Shown: positions 18,858 through 30,487, numbered from the stretch's first letter. The stretch is 64,000 bases of DNA from Buttiauxella sp. A111 (GCF_014189855.1 NZ_BJFN01000003.1:248001-312000); one strand, 5' to 3'. Translations and numbers: made by a program. The notes: generated from the letters alone by a model not told the origin.

Positions 18858-19321
18858 GTCAGGTTATACTGGATTTACAGGTCGCATGTGAAGACGCAAG
18901 CGGCTTACCGACGGAAGTACAATTTCAGACCTGGCTTGATGCGGTCATCCCACAATTTCAGGAAGAGTCAGAAGTGACGATTCGCCTGGTGGACGACGCT
19001 GAGAGCCACGATCTGAATCTTACTTACCGTGGGAAAGATAAATCCACCAATGTGCTTTCATTCCCGTTTGAAGCCCCTCCAGGCATTGAACTCCCATTAT
19101 TAGGGGACCTGATTATTTGTCGTCAGGTTGTGGAGAAAGAAGCAAAAGAACAGCAAAAACCGCTAGATGCTCATTGGGCACATATGGTTATCCACGGCAG
19201 TCTACATCTGCTTGGCTATGATCATATTGAGGATGAAGAAGCCGAAGAGATGGAATCCCTGGAAACAGAGATAATGCTTGCTCTTGGGTATGCTGATCCG
19301 TACATTGCCGAGAAAGAATAG
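18854..19321 (+). CDS. ybeY: endoribonuclease YbeY
   Basis: YbeY is a single-strand-specific metalloendoribonuclease needed for 16S rRNA 3' maturation and ribosome quality control. The 155 residues match the family. The zinc motif H-x3-H-x5-H is visible as [11 protein letters not shown] near residues 114-124. Its ATG overlaps the ybeZ stop as ATGA, which implies coupled translation. Confidence 0.96.
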   Translation: MSQVILDLQVACEDASGLPTEVQFQTWLDAVIPQFQEESEVTIRLVDDAESHDLNLTYRGKDKSTNVLSFPFEAPPGIELPLLGDLIICRQVVEKEAKEQQKPLDAHWAHMVIHGSLHLLGYDHIEDEEAEEMESLETEIMLALGYADPYIAEKE

Positions 19322-19422
19322 TCTCTGTAGGGATTAACCCTGCAAAGCAAATATCAACAGGCAGCGTTTCACTAAACTGCCTGTTTATCAGTAACGAACA
19401 TGAGGTAATAAAACCAAACGCC

Positions 19423-20301
19423 ATGAGCGACGACAACTCACAAAACAGTGACACGCCTGCCAGTAAGAAGGGATTCTTTTCCCTGATTCTCAACCAGCTA
19501 TTCCACGGTGAACCTAAAAACCGTGATGATCTGCTGACACTCATCCGTGATTCTGAGCAAAACGATCTGATCGATCAGGATACCCGCGACATGCTCGAAG
19601 GCGTTATGGATATCGCTGACCAACGCGTTCGCGACATCATGATCCCTCGATCTCAAATGGTAACGCTCAAACACAACCAGACGCTGGACGAATGCCTCGA
19701 TGTGATCATCGAATCCGCGCACTCCCGCTTCCCGGTGATCAGTGAAGACAAAGATCATATCGAAGGGATTCTGATGGCTAAGGATTTGCTGCCGTTTATG
19801 CGCAGCGATACCGAGCCATTTAGCATGGAAAAAGTGTTACGTCAGGCAGTTGTTGTGCCGGAAAGTAAGCGTGTTGACCGCATGCTCAAAGAGTTTCGTC
19901 AGCAGCGCTACCACATGGCGATTGTGATTGATGAGTTTGGCGGCGTCTCCGGACTTGTCACCATCGAAGATATTCTCGAACTGATTGTTGGGGAAATTGA
20001 AGATGAATACGACGACGAGGAAGACAGCGATTTCCGCCAGCTAAGCCGCCATACCTGGACGGTTCGTGCTTTGGCCTCAATCGAAGATTTCAACGACACC
20101 TTTGCTACCCATTTCAATGATGACGAAGTGGATACCATTGGTGGATTAGTCATGCAGGCCTTTGGCCACTTACCTGCCCGTGGCGAAACCATAGAAATTG
20201 CTGGTTATCAGTTTAAAGTCGCGATGGCAGATAGCCGCCGTGTTATTCAGGTTCATGTCAGAATTCCGGACGACTCGCCACAACCGAAACTGGAAGATTA
20301 A
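19423..20301 (+). CDS. ybeX: CBS-domain protein YbeX (CorC family)
   Basis: YbeX is a soluble protein of 292 residues with an N-terminal acidic segment, two CBS domains (about 65-190, including [14 protein letters not shown]) and a C-terminal CorC_HlyC transporter-associated domain (about 205-280). In Salmonella the homologue CorC affects CorA magnesium efflux; in E. coli it has been linked to ribosome metabolism. A 101-bp gap separates it from ybeY. A very acidic stretch [11 protein letters not shown] lies between the domains. Confidence 0.94.
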   Translation: MSDDNSQNSDTPASKKGFFSLILNQLFHGEPKNRDDLLTLIRDSEQNDLIDQDTRDMLEGVMDIADQRVRDIMIPRSQMVTLKHNQTLDECLDVIIESAHSRFPVISEDKDHIEGILMAKDLLPFMRSDTEPFSMEKVLRQAVVVPESKRVDRMLKEFRQQRYHMAIVIDEFGGVSGLVTIEDILELIVGEIEDEYDDEEDSDFRQLSRHTWTVRALASIEDFNDTFATHFNDDEVDTIGGLVMQAFGHLPARGETIEIAGYQFKVAMADSRRVIQVHVRIPDDSPQPKLED

Positions 20302-20308
20302 TTCAAAG

Positions 20309-21850
20309 ATGGCTATAGCCCTACTCCTTCAACGCCAGCGCGTACGCTTGCTGCTGGCGCTGCTTTTTGGTGCCTGCGGAACGCTGGCTTTCTCCCCCTA
20401 CGATTTTTGGCCTGCCGCGATTATTTCATTGGCAGGGCTTCAGGGACTGACACTGAATCGACGCCCTATTCAGAGCGCCTGGATTGGTTTCTTCTGGGGA
20501 CTGGGGCTATTTGGCTCAGGCATAAACTGGGTATATGTCAGCATCGCGCAGTTTGGCGGTATGCCAGGCCCGGTGAATGTCTTTTTGGTAGTCTTACTTG
20601 CCGCTTATTTGTCTTTGTATACCGGTTTGTTTGGTGGCTTCCTCAGCAAGCTATGCCCGAAAACCACCTGGTGGCGAGTGGCTATTGCGGCTCCAATGCT
20701 ATGGCAACTCACTGAGTTTTTGCGCGGTTGGGTATTAACGGGCTTCCCGTGGTTGCAGTTTGGTTATAGCCAGATTGATGGTCCACTCAAAGGTATTGCC
20801 CCGATCCTCGGCGTCGAAAGTGTCACCTTCTTGCTGATGATTATCAGCGGACTCGTCGTGTATGCACTACACGAGCGAAACTGGCGTCCCGCGCTTATTG
20901 CCACCGCATTGCTGCTTCTGCCATGGCCATTACGCTCAATTCAATGGTATCAGGCGGAACCTAAACGCGTTGTTGATGTAGCGATGGTTCAGGGCGATAT
21001 CCCGCAATCCCTTAAATGGGACGAAAACCAGTTGCTGAATACGCTGAAGATTTATCTTGATAAAACTCAGCCTCAAATGGGGAAATCCCAGCTCATTATC
21101 TGGCCTGAGTCCGCGATCCCTGACCTTGAGATAAACCAACAGCAATTCCTGACGATGATGGACGATCTGATGCGCTCTAAGCACAGCTCGCTGATTACCG
21201 GTATTGTTGACGCGCGTTTAAATAAGCAAAACCGTTACGATACCTACAACACCATTATCACGCTCGGTGAAGGTAATCAGTACAACTACAACAGCACCGA
21301 TCGTTACAACAAGAATCACCTGGTGCCGTTTGGTGAGTTTGTGCCTTTGGAGTCCATCCTCCGCCCGCTGGCACCGTTCTTTGATTTACCCATGTCGTCA
21401 TTTAGCCGTGGGCCGTATATCCAGCCACAGCTCACATCCAACGGCATTAAGCTCACGCCGGCTATTTGCTACGAGATTATCCTCGGTGAACAAGTTCGCG
21501 ATAACTTCCGCCCCGACACTGACTTCTTGCTGACTATTTCAAACGATGCGTGGTTCGGTAAGTCTATTGGCCCGTGGCAGCACTTCCAGATGGCACGAAT
21601 GCGTTCGCTTGAGCTAGGGCGTCCATTGCTGCGTAGCACCAATAATGGCATTACTGCCGTGATTAATGCTGATGGCGACGTCGATGCGATGATCCCGCAG
21701 TTTACTCGCGAGGTGCTGGAAGCGAAGGTCACGCCAACGAGTGGCATCACGCCTTACGCCCGTTTCGGTCATTGGCCACTGTGGTTTGTCACGCTAGTCT
21801 TTGGTTTCGCGTCTGTTCTGCTGGCACTGCGTAGTCGCCACAAACCCTGA
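20309..21850 (+). CDS. lnt: apolipoprotein N-acyltransferase
   Basis: Lnt adds the third acyl chain to the N-terminal cysteine of lipoproteins in the inner membrane. It has 513 residues (E. coli 512). Six or more membrane segments in the first 200 residues precede a nitrilase-fold domain. The catalytic triad is seen as Glu in IWPESAI, Lys in [12 protein letters not shown] and Cys in AICYEII. The ATG at 20309, seven bases after ybeX, gives the family N-terminus. The lipoproteins ChiQ, LptE and RlpA in this window are potential substrates. Confidence 0.96.
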   Translation: MAIALLLQRQRVRLLLALLFGACGTLAFSPYDFWPAAIISLAGLQGLTLNRRPIQSAWIGFFWGLGLFGSGINWVYVSIAQFGGMPGPVNVFLVVLLAAYLSLYTGLFGGFLSKLCPKTTWWRVAIAAPMLWQLTEFLRGWVLTGFPWLQFGYSQIDGPLKGIAPILGVESVTFLLMIISGLVVYALHERNWRPALIATALLLLPWPLRSIQWYQAEPKRVVDVAMVQGDIPQSLKWDENQLLNTLKIYLDKTQPQMGKSQLIIWPESAIPDLEINQQQFLTMMDDLMRSKHSSLITGIVDARLNKQNRYDTYNTIITLGEGNQYNYNSTDRYNKNHLVPFGEFVPLESILRPLAPFFDLPMSSFSRGPYIQPQLTSNGIKLTPAICYEIILGEQVRDNFRPDTDFLLTISNDAWFGKSIGPWQHFQMARMRSLELGRPLLRSTNNGITAVINADGDVDAMIPQFTREVLEAKVTPTSGITPYARFGHWPLWFVTLVFGFASVLLALRSRHKP

Positions 21851-21863
21851 TTCTGCACCATCA

Positions 21864-21896
21864 TAAAAAAGGCCAGCGATTGCTGGCCTTTTTTAT
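21864..21896 (+). terminator. lnt terminator
   Basis: AAAAAAGGCCAGC and GCTGGCCTTTTTT form a perfect symmetric hairpin 13 bases past the stop. Confidence 0.92.
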
Positions 21897-22215
21897 TTCT
21901 GGCACAACCTTTGCAAACATTTACTCATTAGAAACAAACAAAATGCTGAAGCTAATCCCTATGGGCAGCACGATGCATTGAGTTGCACCAAATAATGACA
22001 CCGCAAGCACCAAAGTAGTGCAAACAGGTTTTTTTGCCTTTAAACGGTGCGGCATGGTTCGCAAAAATAAACATCTTCTTAGCAAAATCTTTACATTAAG
22101 CTAGGTTAAATGTTAACAAAAGACGAAGAATTGAGCTTATTCAGTTGCACACAATAACAAAACAACACTCACATCAGGTATCAATGCCCTGTGGCATTAA
22201 TAAAAGGAGTTGGTA
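21897..22215 (+). other. gltI leader and promoter region
   Basis: About 320 bases without a gene separate the lnt terminator from gltI. The stretch is AT-rich. I see a C/A-rich element close to the start codon (separate entry) but no promoter strong enough to call. Confidence 0.6.
22146..22177 (+). promoter_or_regulatory. C/A-rich element, likely GcvB target
   Basis: A CA-rich run including TGCACACAATAACAAAACAA lies 38-70 bases upstream of the gltI start. In Salmonella the sRNA GcvB represses gltI by pairing with such a C/A-rich translational enhancer. Assignment is by analogy. Confidence 0.5.
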
Positions 22216-23127
22216 ATGCAATTACGTAAACTGGCCTCGGCTTTGTTGGTTATGGGTTTAGGTGCGGGTATCGCGCACGCTGAAGATGCAAAACCTGCGG
22301 CTCAGCAAAGTACTCTTGATAAGATTGCCGCTAATGGCGTTATTGTTGTCGGTCACCGTGAATCCTCCGTCCCATTCTCTTACTACGATAACGAACAAAA
22401 AGTTGTGGGTTATTCACAGGCTTATTCCAACGCCATCGTTGAAGCAGTGAAGAAGAAACTCAATAAACCTGACCTTCAGGTTAAATTAATCCCTATTACC
22501 TCTCAGAACCGTATTCCATTGCTGCAAAACGGCACTTTCGATTTTGAGTGTGGTTCAACAACCAACAACCTGGAACGCCAAAAACAAGCGTCATTCTCCG
22601 ACACCATCTTCGTGGTGGGTACGCGTTTGCTGGTTAAGAAAGGTGGCGAAATTAAAGACTTTGCTGACCTGAAAGGTAAAGCGGTCGTTGTGACCTCTGG
22701 CACCACTTCTGAAGTACTGCTTAACAAGCTGAATGAAGAGAAGAAGATGGATATGCGCATTATCAGCGCCAAAGACCACGGTGACTCTTTCCGCACCCTG
22801 GAAAGCGGTCGTGCTGTCGCCTTTATGATGGATGATGCTCTGCTGGCCGGTGAACGCGCTAAAGCGAAGAAACAGGATAACTGGGAAATCGTTGGCACTC
22901 CGCAATCACGTGAAGCGTACGGCTGTATGCTGCGTAAAGACGACCCTGACTTTAAGAAGTTGATGGATGACACCATCGCTCAGGTGCAAACGTCGGGTGT
23001 TGCCGCTAAGTGGTTTGATAAGTGGTTCATGAACCCAATTCCACCGAAAAATATCAATATGAACTTCGCTTTGTCTGACGACATGAAAGCCCTGTTCAAA
23101 GAGCCGAATGATAAAGCACTAAACTAA
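22216..23127 (+). CDS. gltI: glutamate/aspartate-binding protein GltI
   Basis: GltI is the periplasmic solute-binding component of the glutamate/aspartate ABC transporter. It has 303 residues. A signal peptide with likely cleavage after residue 22 (GIAHA-ED) precedes a family 3 amino-acid-binding domain (DKIAANGVIVVGHRESSVPFS). The ATG at 22216 sits after AAAGGAG; a TTG two codons earlier is unlikely. It heads gltIJKL. Confidence 0.97.
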   Translation: MQLRKLASALLVMGLGAGIAHAEDAKPAAQQSTLDKIAANGVIVVGHRESSVPFSYYDNEQKVVGYSQAYSNAIVEAVKKKLNKPDLQVKLIPITSQNRIPLLQNGTFDFECGSTTNNLERQKQASFSDTIFVVGTRLLVKKGGEIKDFADLKGKAVVVTSGTTSEVLLNKLNEEKKMDMRIISAKDHGDSFRTLESGRAVAFMMDDALLAGERAKAKKQDNWEIVGTPQSREAYGCMLRKDDPDFKKLMDDTIAQVQTSGVAAKWFDKWFMNPIPPKNINMNFALSDDMKALFKEPNDKALN

Positions 23128-23155
23128 TTAGAACCAAGGGCCGGGATGACCCAGC

Positions 23156-23317
23156 CCTCCCGATTGACGAACTGAAGCTCGGACAGACTATGCGTTGGAT
23201 GGCCGTTCCCCATCCGGCGTGAAAGTACTCCATAAATTTCAGGCAACGACCTGAAATCCGGGTACAAGCTTCTCATCAATCTTCGAGGGTAGCGCTACTG
23301 CTACCCTCATTTTTTTT
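23156..23317 (+). ncRNA. sroC: SroC-like sRNA in the gltI-gltJ spacer
   Basis: The 203-base gap between gltI and gltJ contains several short hairpins (for example ATTTCAGG with CCTGAAAT) and ends in a strong terminator. In E. coli and Salmonella this spacer yields SroC, an RNase E-processed RNA that sponges GcvB. The 3' end is set by the terminator; the 5' end here is only an estimate from the known length of about 160 bases. Confidence 0.65.
23285..23317 (+). terminator. internal terminator between gltI and gltJ
   Basis: GAGGGTAGC and GCTACCCTC pair around GCTACT-like loop bases and are followed by eight Ts. It would reduce gltJKL relative to gltI and form the SroC 3' end. Confidence 0.88.
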
Positions 23318-23330
23318 CCGGGAGTACGTT

Positions 23331-24071
23331 ATGTCTATTGACTGGAACTGGGGAATATTTCTACAGCCCGCCCCGTTCGGCAACACAACCTATCTGGGCT
23401 GGATTTGGAATGGCTTCCAGGTCACCGTCGCCCTGTCGATCTGCGCATGGATAATCGCCTTCCTTGTCGGCTCATTGTTCGGCATTTTGCGTACGGTTCC
23501 TAATAAATGGCTGTCGAGCATTGGCACGCTATATGTCGAACTATTCCGTAATGTGCCGCTTATCGTGCAGTTTTTTACCTGGTATTTAGTGGTGCCGGAA
23601 TTACTGCCTGAAAACCTCGGCATGTGGTTTAAATCCGAGCTTGACCCGAATATACAGTTCTTCCTGTCGTCGATGATTTGCCTCGGCCTGTTTACCGCCG
23701 CGCGAGTCTGTGAGCAGGTTCGTGCCGCTATTCAATCGCTACCACGTGGACAGAAAAACGCCGCACTGGCGATGGGGCTGACGCTCCCACAAGCCTATCG
23801 TTATGTCCTGCTGCCAAACGCCTATCGCGTGATTGTGCCGCCAATGACATCTGAGATGATGAACCTGGTGAAGAACTCAGCCATCGCGTCAACCATTGGT
23901 CTGGTCGATATGGCAGCCCAGGCAGGTAAACTGCTGGACTATTCTGCTCATGCCTACGAATCCTTCACGGCCATCACGCTCGCTTATGTGCTGATTAACG
24001 CCGTGATTATGCTGGTGATGTATGTGGTCGAACGTAAAATTCGCCTGCCTGGCAACATGGGAGGTAAATGA
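23331..24071 (+). CDS. gltJ: glutamate/aspartate ABC permease GltJ
   Basis: GltJ is an inner-membrane permease of the polar amino-acid ABC family. It has 246 residues (E. coli 246), about five hydrophobic segments, and the cytoplasmic EAA-like loop around [19 protein letters not shown]. The start follows a CGGGAG ribosome site just after the SroC terminator. It pairs with GltK. Confidence 0.96.
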   Translation: MSIDWNWGIFLQPAPFGNTTYLGWIWNGFQVTVALSICAWIIAFLVGSLFGILRTVPNKWLSSIGTLYVELFRNVPLIVQFFTWYLVVPELLPENLGMWFKSELDPNIQFFLSSMICLGLFTAARVCEQVRAAIQSLPRGQKNAALAMGLTLPQAYRYVLLPNAYRVIVPPMTSEMMNLVKNSAIASTIGLVDMAAQAGKLLDYSAHAYESFTAITLAYVLINAVIMLVMYVVERKIRLPGNMGGK

Positions 24072-24745
24072 TGTACGATTTTGACTGGACTTCGATTCTT
24101 CCCGCCATGCCTTATCTGATCCAGGGGTTGATTATCACCCTGAAAATTACAGTTACTGCTGTGATAATCGGTATTGTGTGGGGAACCTTGCTCGCCGTTA
24201 TGCGTCTATCGCCAATCAAGCCGATTGCCTGGTTTGCGAGCGCCTACGTCAACGTTTTCCGTTCAATTCCGCTGGTCATGGTGCTGCTGTGGTTTTACCT
24301 GGTAGTCCCGGGTTTCTTGCAAAAAGTGTTGGGGCTTTCACCCCAGACGGACATCCGCCTGATTTCAGCGATGGTCGCGTTCTCAATGTTTGAAGCCGCC
24401 TACTATTCCGAGATTATTCGCGCAGGTATTCAGAGCATTTCACGCGGGCAGTCCAATGCCGCACTGGCGCTCGGGATGACGCACTGGCAGTCAATGAAAC
24501 TGATTATCCTGCCGCAAGCCTTCCGCGCCATGGTGCCGTTGCTGTTAACCCAGGGCATCGTATTATTCCAGGATACTTCGCTGGTGTATGTTTTGAGCCT
24601 GGCTGACTTCTTCCGTACCGCGACAACCATTGGTGAACGTGATGGAACCCAGGTTGAGATGATTCTGTTTGCCGGTCTGGTTTATTTCGTAATCAGTCTT
24701 AGCGCCTCGCTGTTGGTCACATACTTGAAGAAAAGGACAGTGTAA
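24071..24745 (+). CDS. gltK: glutamate/aspartate ABC permease GltK
   Basis: GltK is the second permease of the Glt transporter, with 224 residues as in E. coli. The EAA-type loop reads [19 protein letters not shown]. Two adjacent ATGs are possible (24068 and 24071); the second gives the E. coli-like start MYDFDW. Either overlaps the gltJ stop, so translation is coupled. Confidence 0.95.
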   Translation: MYDFDWTSILPAMPYLIQGLIITLKITVTAVIIGIVWGTLLAVMRLSPIKPIAWFASAYVNVFRSIPLVMVLLWFYLVVPGFLQKVLGLSPQTDIRLISAMVAFSMFEAAYYSEIIRAGIQSISRGQSNAALALGMTHWQSMKLIILPQAFRAMVPLLLTQGIVLFQDTSLVYVLSLADFFRTATTIGERDGTQVEMILFAGLVYFVISLSASLLVTYLKKRTV

Positions 24746-25470
24746 TGATTTCCCTGAAAAATGTTTCTAAATGGTATGGTCACTTTCAGGTGCTCGCCGA
24801 CTGCTCAACAGAAGTGAAGAAAGGCGAAGTGGTCGTGGTATGCGGCCCATCCGGCTCCGGAAAATCGACGCTGATTAAAACCGTAAACGGCCTGGAGCCC
24901 GTGCAAAAAGGCGAAATTGTTGTTAATGGCACGCAAGTGAACAGCAAAAAAACCAATCTGGCTGAATTGCGCTCGCACGTCGGTATGGTGTTCCAACACT
25001 TTGAGCTTTTCCCGCATCTGTCGATTATTGAAAACCTGACGCTGGCACAAGTGAAAGTGCTCAAACGCAATAAAGAAGAGTCGCGTAAAAAAGGGCTTAA
25101 ATTGCTTGAGCGCGTGGGGCTGACGGCGCATGCCGATAAATTCCCAGCCCAGCTTTCCGGCGGCCAGCAGCAACGTGTGGCGATCGCGCGCGCGTTGTGT
25201 ATGGATCCGGTAGCGATGCTGTTTGACGAACCGACCTCAGCACTTGATCCCGAGATGATCAACGAAGTACTGGACGTTATGGTCGAGCTGGCAAATGAAG
25301 GGATGACCATGATGGTGGTCACGCACGAAATGGGCTTTGCTCGCAAAGTGGCGAACCGCGTCATCTTTATGGATGAAGGGAAAATTGTCGAAGACTCAAA
25401 CAAAGAGGACTTCTTCAATAATCCGCAATCGGAACGCGCGAAAGACTTCCTGGCGAAAATCCTGCATTAA
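24745..25470 (+). CDS. gltL: glutamate/aspartate ABC ATPase GltL
   Basis: GltL powers the Glt importer. It has 241 residues with Walker [10 protein letters not shown] near residue 36, the Q-loop, the ABC signature [15 protein letters not shown] near 137, and Walker [12 protein letters not shown]. Its ATG overlaps the gltK stop (TAATG). In E. coli rihA and the hscC group lie beyond gltL; here ybeL follows directly. Confidence 0.97.
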   Translation: MISLKNVSKWYGHFQVLADCSTEVKKGEVVVVCGPSGSGKSTLIKTVNGLEPVQKGEIVVNGTQVNSKKTNLAELRSHVGMVFQHFELFPHLSIIENLTLAQVKVLKRNKEESRKKGLKLLERVGLTAHADKFPAQLSGGQQQRVAIARALCMDPVAMLFDEPTSALDPEMINEVLDVMVELANEGMTMMVVTHEMGFARKVANRVIFMDEGKIVEDSNKEDFFNNPQSERAKDFLAKILH

Positions 25471-25474
25471 AAAT

Positions 25475-25507
25475 AACGAGCCTTCTCTTCAGAAGGCTCG
25501 ATCTTTT
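25475..25507. terminator. gltIJKL terminator
   Basis: CGAGCCTTCT and AGAAGGCTCG pair around a CTTC-type loop and are followed by ATCTTTTC. It lies between convergent gltL and ybeL and may serve both. Confidence 0.85.
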
Positions 25508-25990
25508 CTAAGGCTCAAATGGCCGACGACTAAATTGGTTATGCCCACATTTCGGGCAAACAGGCAGCACATCTGGGGTATAAATCGCCAGGTGGAAATG
25601 GCAGTTCTCACAGACCAGATTCCCAAGCCCCACCACTTCCCCGCTGTGATACACGCCGTGATGATTCAAGTCCTGAAAGACTTCACGCCACTCAAGTTGA
25701 GTTTTGTCAGTGATATCCGCCAGTTCCTGCCAGAGACTTTCCTTAATGACACGCATAAAAACGCTGTCAGTAAATTCGTTCTGGCTTTCGTTGTAGCTAC
25801 GCGCAAACTCTTCCAGATCACGGCGGACTGCGCGCGTCACTTCATCAACTTCAGTACGCGTCAGCTCCCCGGTTTCGTTCATGCTTTTGCGCGCACTGGC
25901 GACCAGTTCATCAATATCACGCTCACCGTTACGTAATCGCTCGGTGAGTGAGGCCACCAGTTCACGGTAAAATTGAGCAACCTTGTTCAT
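25508..25990 (-). CDS. ybeL: zinc-ribbon protein YbeL
   Basis: YbeL is a cytoplasmic protein of 160 residues with an N-terminal alpha-helical region rich in charged residues and a C-terminal zinc ribbon (CENC and CPKC pairs near residues 127-150). It belongs to the DUF1451 group; no function is established. The start at 25990 gives MNKVAQFYRELV; an upstream in-frame ATG is less likely. It is transcribed away from leuS. Confidence 0.92.
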   Translation of the reverse strand: MNKVAQFYRELVASLTERLRNGERDIDELVASARKSMNETGELTRTEVDEVTRAVRRDLEEFARSYNESQNEFTDSVFMRVIKESLWQELADITDKTQLEWREVFQDLNHHGVYHSGEVVGLGNLVCENCHFHLAIYTPDVLPVCPKCGHNQFSRRPFEP

Positions 25991-26244
25991 CGTCTGCCTG
26001 CCTCCATGAAGAGTTTCCTGCATTCTTAGCTCATGTAACCTGCTCTAATAGTAGACCTTAATCCGCTACCACTTTGTTAGTTTGCACACATGCAGCGTAA
26101 ATAACTGCAAATGAGAAATGGACATGGCAGCTGTTGAAAGGCTGTTTTGCAGCACTCTTATCGGCTATGCTATGCGGATCTGAAACCTAATACGTTAAAA
26201 GCTACAACCTGTAGCTGTCTTTCATCACAGGACCACTGGCTGCC

Positions 26245-28827
26245 ATGCAAGAGCAATATCGCCCGGAAGAGATAGAATCCAACGTACAGCTTCACTGGCA
26301 AGAGAAGCGTACTTTTGAAGTAACCGAAGACGAAGGCAAAGAGAAGTATTACTGCCTCTCGATGCTACCCTATCCTTCTGGCCGACTACACATGGGCCAC
26401 GTACGTAACTACACCATTGGTGACGTTATCGCGCGTTACCAGCGCATGCTGGGCAAAAACGTTCTTCAGCCAATCGGCTGGGATGCGTTCGGTCTGCCCG
26501 CTGAAGGGGCTGCGGTAAAAAATAACACCGCCCCGGCACCGTGGACTTACGACAATATCAACTACATGAAGAACCAGCTCAAAACGCTGGGCTTTGGCTA
26601 TGACTGGAGCCGCGAGCTGGCGACCTGTACCCCGGAATATTACCGTTGGGAACAGCAATTCTTCACTCAGCTGTATAACAAAGGCCTGGTTTACAAAAAA
26701 ACCTCCGCAGTTAACTGGTGCCCGAACGACCAGACTGTTCTGGCAAACGAGCAGGTAATCGACGGTTGCTGCTGGCGTTGTGATTCCAAAGTTGAGCGTA
26801 AAGAGATCCCTCAGTGGTTTATCAAAATCACCGCTTACGCTGACGAACTGTTAAACGATCTGGATACGCTGGATCATTGGCCGGATCAGGTCAAAACCAT
26901 GCAGCGTAACTGGATTGGCCGCTCTGAAGGCGTTGAGATTACTTTCGACGTTGAAAACAGCGCCGAGAAACTGACGGTTTACACCACTCGCCCTGACACC
27001 TTCATGGGTGTGACTTATCTGGCCGTTGCCGCAGGTCACCCAATCGCGCAACAAGCCGCAGTGAATAACCCTGAACTGGCTGCCTTCGTTGATGAATGTC
27101 GCAACACCAAAGTTGCCGAAGCTGAAATGGCGACGATGGAGAAGAAAGGCGTTGCTACAGGCGTTAACGCGATTCACCCACTGACTGGCGAAGCTGTTCC
27201 AGTTTGGGTCGCTAACTTCGTCTTGATGGAATATGGCACCGGTGCGGTGATGGCTGTTCCTGGCCACGACCAGCGCGACTGGGAATTTGCCACCAAGTAC
27301 GGTCTGCAAATCAAACCTGTCATTCTTAATGCCGATGGCAGCGAGCCAGACCTGTCTGCATCAGCCATGACAGAAAAAGGCGTGTTGTTTAACTCCGGCG
27401 AGTTCGACGGGCTGGACTTCCAGAACGGCTTTAACGCTATTGCCGACAAACTTGCTGCTAAAGGCGTGGGTGAACGTAAAGTTAACTACCGTCTGCGCGA
27501 CTGGGGTGTTTCCCGTCAGCGTTACTGGGGCGCACCAATTCCGATGGTCACTCTGGAAGACGGCACGGTGATGCCAACCCCGGAAGACCAACTGCCGGTT
27601 ATCCTGCCAGAAGATGTGGTTATGGACGGTATCACCAGCCCAATTAAAGCTGATCCTGAGTGGGCAAAAACCACCGTTGATGGCATGCCTGCGCTGCGTG
27701 AAACCGATACTTTCGACACCTTCATGGAATCTTCCTGGTACTACGCGCGCTACACCTGCCCGCAGTACGACAAAGGAATGCTGGATTCCAAAGCGGCTAA
27801 CTACTGGCTGCCAGTTGATATTTACATTGGTGGTATCGAACACGCCATCATGCACCTGCTTTACTTCCGCTTCTTCCACAAACTGATGCGCGATGCGGGC
27901 ATGGTGACGTCTAACGAGCCTGCCAAACAGCTGCTGTGTCAGGGTATGGTTCTGGCAGATGCGTTCTATTACACCGGTGTTAACGGTGAGCGTAACTGGG
28001 TTTCCCCAGCTGAAGCGATTGTAGAACGTGACGAGAAAGGCCGTATTATCAAAGCCTCTGACGCACAGGGCAATGAACTGGTCTATGCTGGCATGAGCAA
28101 AATGTCGAAGTCGAAAAACAACGGCATCGACCCGCAAGTGATGGTTGAACGCTACGGCGCAGATACCGTTCGCTTGTTTATGATGTTCGCTTCTCCTGCA
28201 GACATGACGCTGGAATGGCAGGAATCAGGCGTTGAAGGGGCAAACCGCTTCCTGAAACGTGTCTGGCGACTGGCTTACGAGCACACCAGCCGTGGTGCAG
28301 CACCAGCGCTGGATGTTGCCGCGCTGAACGAAGATCAAAAATCATTACGCCGTGATGTTCATAAAACCATCGCGAAAGTGACCGATGATATTGGTCGTCG
28401 TCAGACCTTTAACACCGCTATCGCAGCCATCATGGAATTGATGAACAAACTGGCGAAAGCACCGCAGGATGGCGATCAAGACCGCGCTCTGCTGAACGAA
28501 GCGCTGTTAGCTGTTGTACGTATGCTTTATCCGTTTACCCCGCACGCCTGCTTCGATATGTGGCAGTCTCTGGGCGGTGAAGGCGATATCGACAACGCAC
28601 CATGGCCACAGGCTGATGAGTCGGCAATGGTCGAAGACTCGCTGCTGGTCGTGGTACAGGTGAACGGTAAAGTTCGTGGCAAAATCACTGTTCCAGCTGA
28701 TGCGACGCAAGAACAAGTGCAAGAACGCGCAGGTCAGGAACATCTGGTTGCGAAATATCTTGAGGGTGTGACCGTACGTAAAGTGATTTACGTGCCGGGC
28801 AAACTGCTCAACCTGGTTGTGGGCTAA
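26245..28827 (+). CDS. leuS: leucyl-tRNA synthetase
   Basis: LeuS charges tRNA-Leu. It has 860 residues, the E. coli length. The HIGH-type motif is [14 protein letters not shown] near residues 42-55, the zinc domain cysteines are in NWCPND and CCWRC, the CP1 editing domain contains [10 protein letters not shown], and KMSKSKNN lies near 619. The C-terminal domain is complete. It begins a group with lptE, holA and nadD. Confidence 0.98.
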   Translation: MQEQYRPEEIESNVQLHWQEKRTFEVTEDEGKEKYYCLSMLPYPSGRLHMGHVRNYTIGDVIARYQRMLGKNVLQPIGWDAFGLPAEGAAVKNNTAPAPWTYDNINYMKNQLKTLGFGYDWSRELATCTPEYYRWEQQFFTQLYNKGLVYKKTSAVNWCPNDQTVLANEQVIDGCCWRCDSKVERKEIPQWFIKITAYADELLNDLDTLDHWPDQVKTMQRNWIGRSEGVEITFDVENSAEKLTVYTTRPDTFMGVTYLAVAAGHPIAQQAAVNNPELAAFVDECRNTKVAEAEMATMEKKGVATGVNAIHPLTGEAVPVWVANFVLMEYGTGAVMAVPGHDQRDWEFATKYGLQIKPVILNADGSEPDLSASAMTEKGVLFNSGEFDGLDFQNGFNAIADKLAAKGVGERKVNYRLRDWGVSRQRYWGAPIPMVTLEDGTVMPTPEDQLPVILPEDVVMDGITSPIKADPEWAKTTVDGMPALRETDTFDTFMESSWYYARYTCPQYDKGMLDSKAANYWLPVDIYIGGIEHAIMHLLYFRFFHKLMRDAGMVTSNEPAKQLLCQGMVLADAFYYTGVNGERNWVSPAEAIVERDEKGRIIKASDAQGNELVYAGMSKMSKSKNNGIDPQVMVERYGADTVRLFMMFASPADMTLEWQESGVEGANRFLKRVWRLAYEHTSRGAAPALDVAALNEDQKSLRRDVHKTIAKVTDDIGRRQTFNTAIAAIMELMNKLAKAPQDGDQDRALLNEALLAVVRMLYPFTPHACFDMWQSLGGEGDIDNAPWPQADESAMVEDSLLVVVQVNGKVRGKITVPADATQEQVQERAGQEHLVAKYLEGVTVRKVIYVPGKLLNLVVG

Positions 28828-28841
28828 GCGCAGGAGGAACC

Positions 28842-29459
28842 GTGCGACATCCCTTTGTCAGCTTGTTAGTTACTTTGGCGGTGCTTGTCACCGCCGGGTG
28901 TGGTTTTCGCCTGCATGGCACCGCGCAGGTTCCGGATCAAATGAAAACCATGATCCTGAACTCGGGTGATCCAAACGGCCCATTGGCGCGTGAAGTTCGC
29001 TCACAGTTGCGTCTTAACGGCGTCACGCTTGTTGAGGATACCGGCACGGGTGTTCGCAAGGATATTCCGTCCCTTCGCTTGTTGGGTAGTGCAATGGGCC
29101 AGGATACCGCATCCATCTTCCAGGATGGGCGTACTGCGGAATATCAAATGGTCATGACGGTTTCAGCACAAGTGTTGATTCCAGGTGAAGACATCTACCC
29201 GATCAGTGTCAAAGTGTATAAATCATTCTTTGATAACCCTCTGACGGCATTGGCAAAAGATGCCGAGCAAGAGTTACTGATCAAAGAGATGTACACGGCT
29301 GCCGCCCAACAACTTATTCGTAAGTTGATGACGGTGCATGCTGCTGAAGTTAAAGATACTCAAGAAGCCGAGAAACCGGTGACTGGCACGACTTCAACTC
29401 AAGCCGCATCAACAAGCCGTACGTCGACCACGCTTTCGGCTGCGTCTGGTAGCCAATGA
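28842..29459 (+). CDS. lptE: LPS assembly lipoprotein LptE
   Basis: LptE plugs LptD and helps move lipopolysaccharide to the outer-membrane surface. The protein has 205 residues (E. coli 193). It starts with GTG after an AGGAGG site, 14 bases past leuS. The signal peptide ends in the lipobox VTAGC with Cys20 lipidated. The core ([16 protein letters not shown]-like strands) is conserved, while the Thr/Ser/Ala-rich tail is longer than in E. coli. Confidence 0.95.
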   Translation: MRHPFVSLLVTLAVLVTAGCGFRLHGTAQVPDQMKTMILNSGDPNGPLAREVRSQLRLNGVTLVEDTGTGVRKDIPSLRLLGSAMGQDTASIFQDGRTAEYQMVMTVSAQVLIPGEDIYPISVKVYKSFFDNPLTALAKDAEQELLIKEMYTAAAQQLIRKLMTVHAAEVKDTQEAEKPVTGTTSTQAASTSRTSTTLSAASGSQ

Positions 29460-30487
29460 TTCGGTTGTACCCTGAACAACTCCGCGCGCAGCTCAATGAA
29501 GGGCTGCGCGCGGCGTATCTGCTACTCGGAAACGATCCGCTCTTGCTTCAGGAAAGCCAGGATTCCATTCGCCAGATCGCGAGCACTCAGGGCTTTGAAG
29601 AACATCATACCGTCCAGATTGACGCCAGCACTGACTGGCAAGATCTGTTCTCAATTTGTCAGGCGCTAAGCCTGTTCGCCAGCCGCCAGACTCTTCTTCT
29701 GTTGTTACCTGAAAACGGTCCGAACGCTGCGATTAATGCACAGTTCGAAACGCTGGTGTCTCTGTTACACGACGATATTCTGCTGTTGGTGCGCGGTAAC
29801 AAATTCACAAAAGCGCAGGAGAATGCCGCATGGCTGGATAAGCTGGCCGACCGTAGCGTTCTTGTGACCTGCCAGACCCCTGAACAGGCTCAACTACCAC
29901 GCTGGGTATCACAACGTGCGAAACAGATGAACCTGACGCTTGATGACGCGGCTAATCAACTGCTGTGTTATTGCTACGAAGGTAACCTGTTGGCGCTGTC
30001 GCAAGCGCTGGAACGTTTATCTCTTATATGGCCTGATGGCAAGCTTACGCTTCCCAGGGTCGAGCAAGCGGTAAACGATGCGGCACACTTCACCCCTTTC
30101 CACTGGGTTGATGCGATTTTGGCGGGCAAAAGTAAACGCGCACTGCATATCCTTCAGCAGTTAAGGCTGGAAGCCAGCGAACCGGTAATTTTACTGCGCA
30201 CGCTGCAACGCGAGTTACTGCAACTGGTAAACCTCAAACGCCAGTCAGAAACTACGCCGCTGCGCACTTTGTTTGACCAGCAACGCGTGTGGCAAAATCG
30301 CCGCGCACTGGTGACTGAGGCGCTTAATCGTTTATCTGCCGATCAGCTTTATCAGGCAGTTCGTTTGCTGAGCCAAATCGAACTGACGCTAAAGCAAGAT
30401 TATGGGCAATCGGTGTGGGCTGATCTGGAAGGACTGTCTCTGCTGCTGTGTCATAAAGCCCTGCCGGAAATTTTCACGCATGGCTAA
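29456..30487 (+). CDS. holA: DNA polymerase III subunit delta
   Basis: HolA is the clamp-loader subunit that opens the beta clamp. It has 343 residues as in E. coli. The N-terminus ([23 protein letters not shown]) carries the clamp-interacting region, and the C-terminal collar domain includes [14 protein letters not shown]. Its ATG overlaps the lptE stop by four bases, and its end overlaps nadD. Confidence 0.96.
   Translation: MIRLYPEQLRAQLNEGLRAAYLLLGNDPLLLQESQDSIRQIASTQGFEEHHTVQIDASTDWQDLFSICQALSLFASRQTLLLLLPENGPNAAINAQFETLVSLLHDDILLLVRGNKFTKAQENAAWLDKLADRSVLVTCQTPEQAQLPRWVSQRAKQMNLTLDDAANQLLCYCYEGNLLALSQALERLSLIWPDGKLTLPRVEQAVNDAAHFTPFHWVDAILAGKSKRALHILQQLRLEASEPVILLRTLQRELLQLVNLKRQSETTPLRTLFDQQRVWQNRRALVTEALNRLSADQLYQAVRLLSQIELTLKQDYGQSVWADLEGLSLLLCHKALPEIFTHG

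Noticed and set aside
25337-25936. 199-codon open frame on the plus strand across the gltL end and ybeL
   Set aside because: It covers the gltL terminator and the antisense of ybeL, so real coding is unlikely.
26147-26176. Promoter TTGCAG / TATGCG ahead of leuS
   Set aside because: Both elements are weak and alternative pairings have wrong spacing, so the call would be guesswork.
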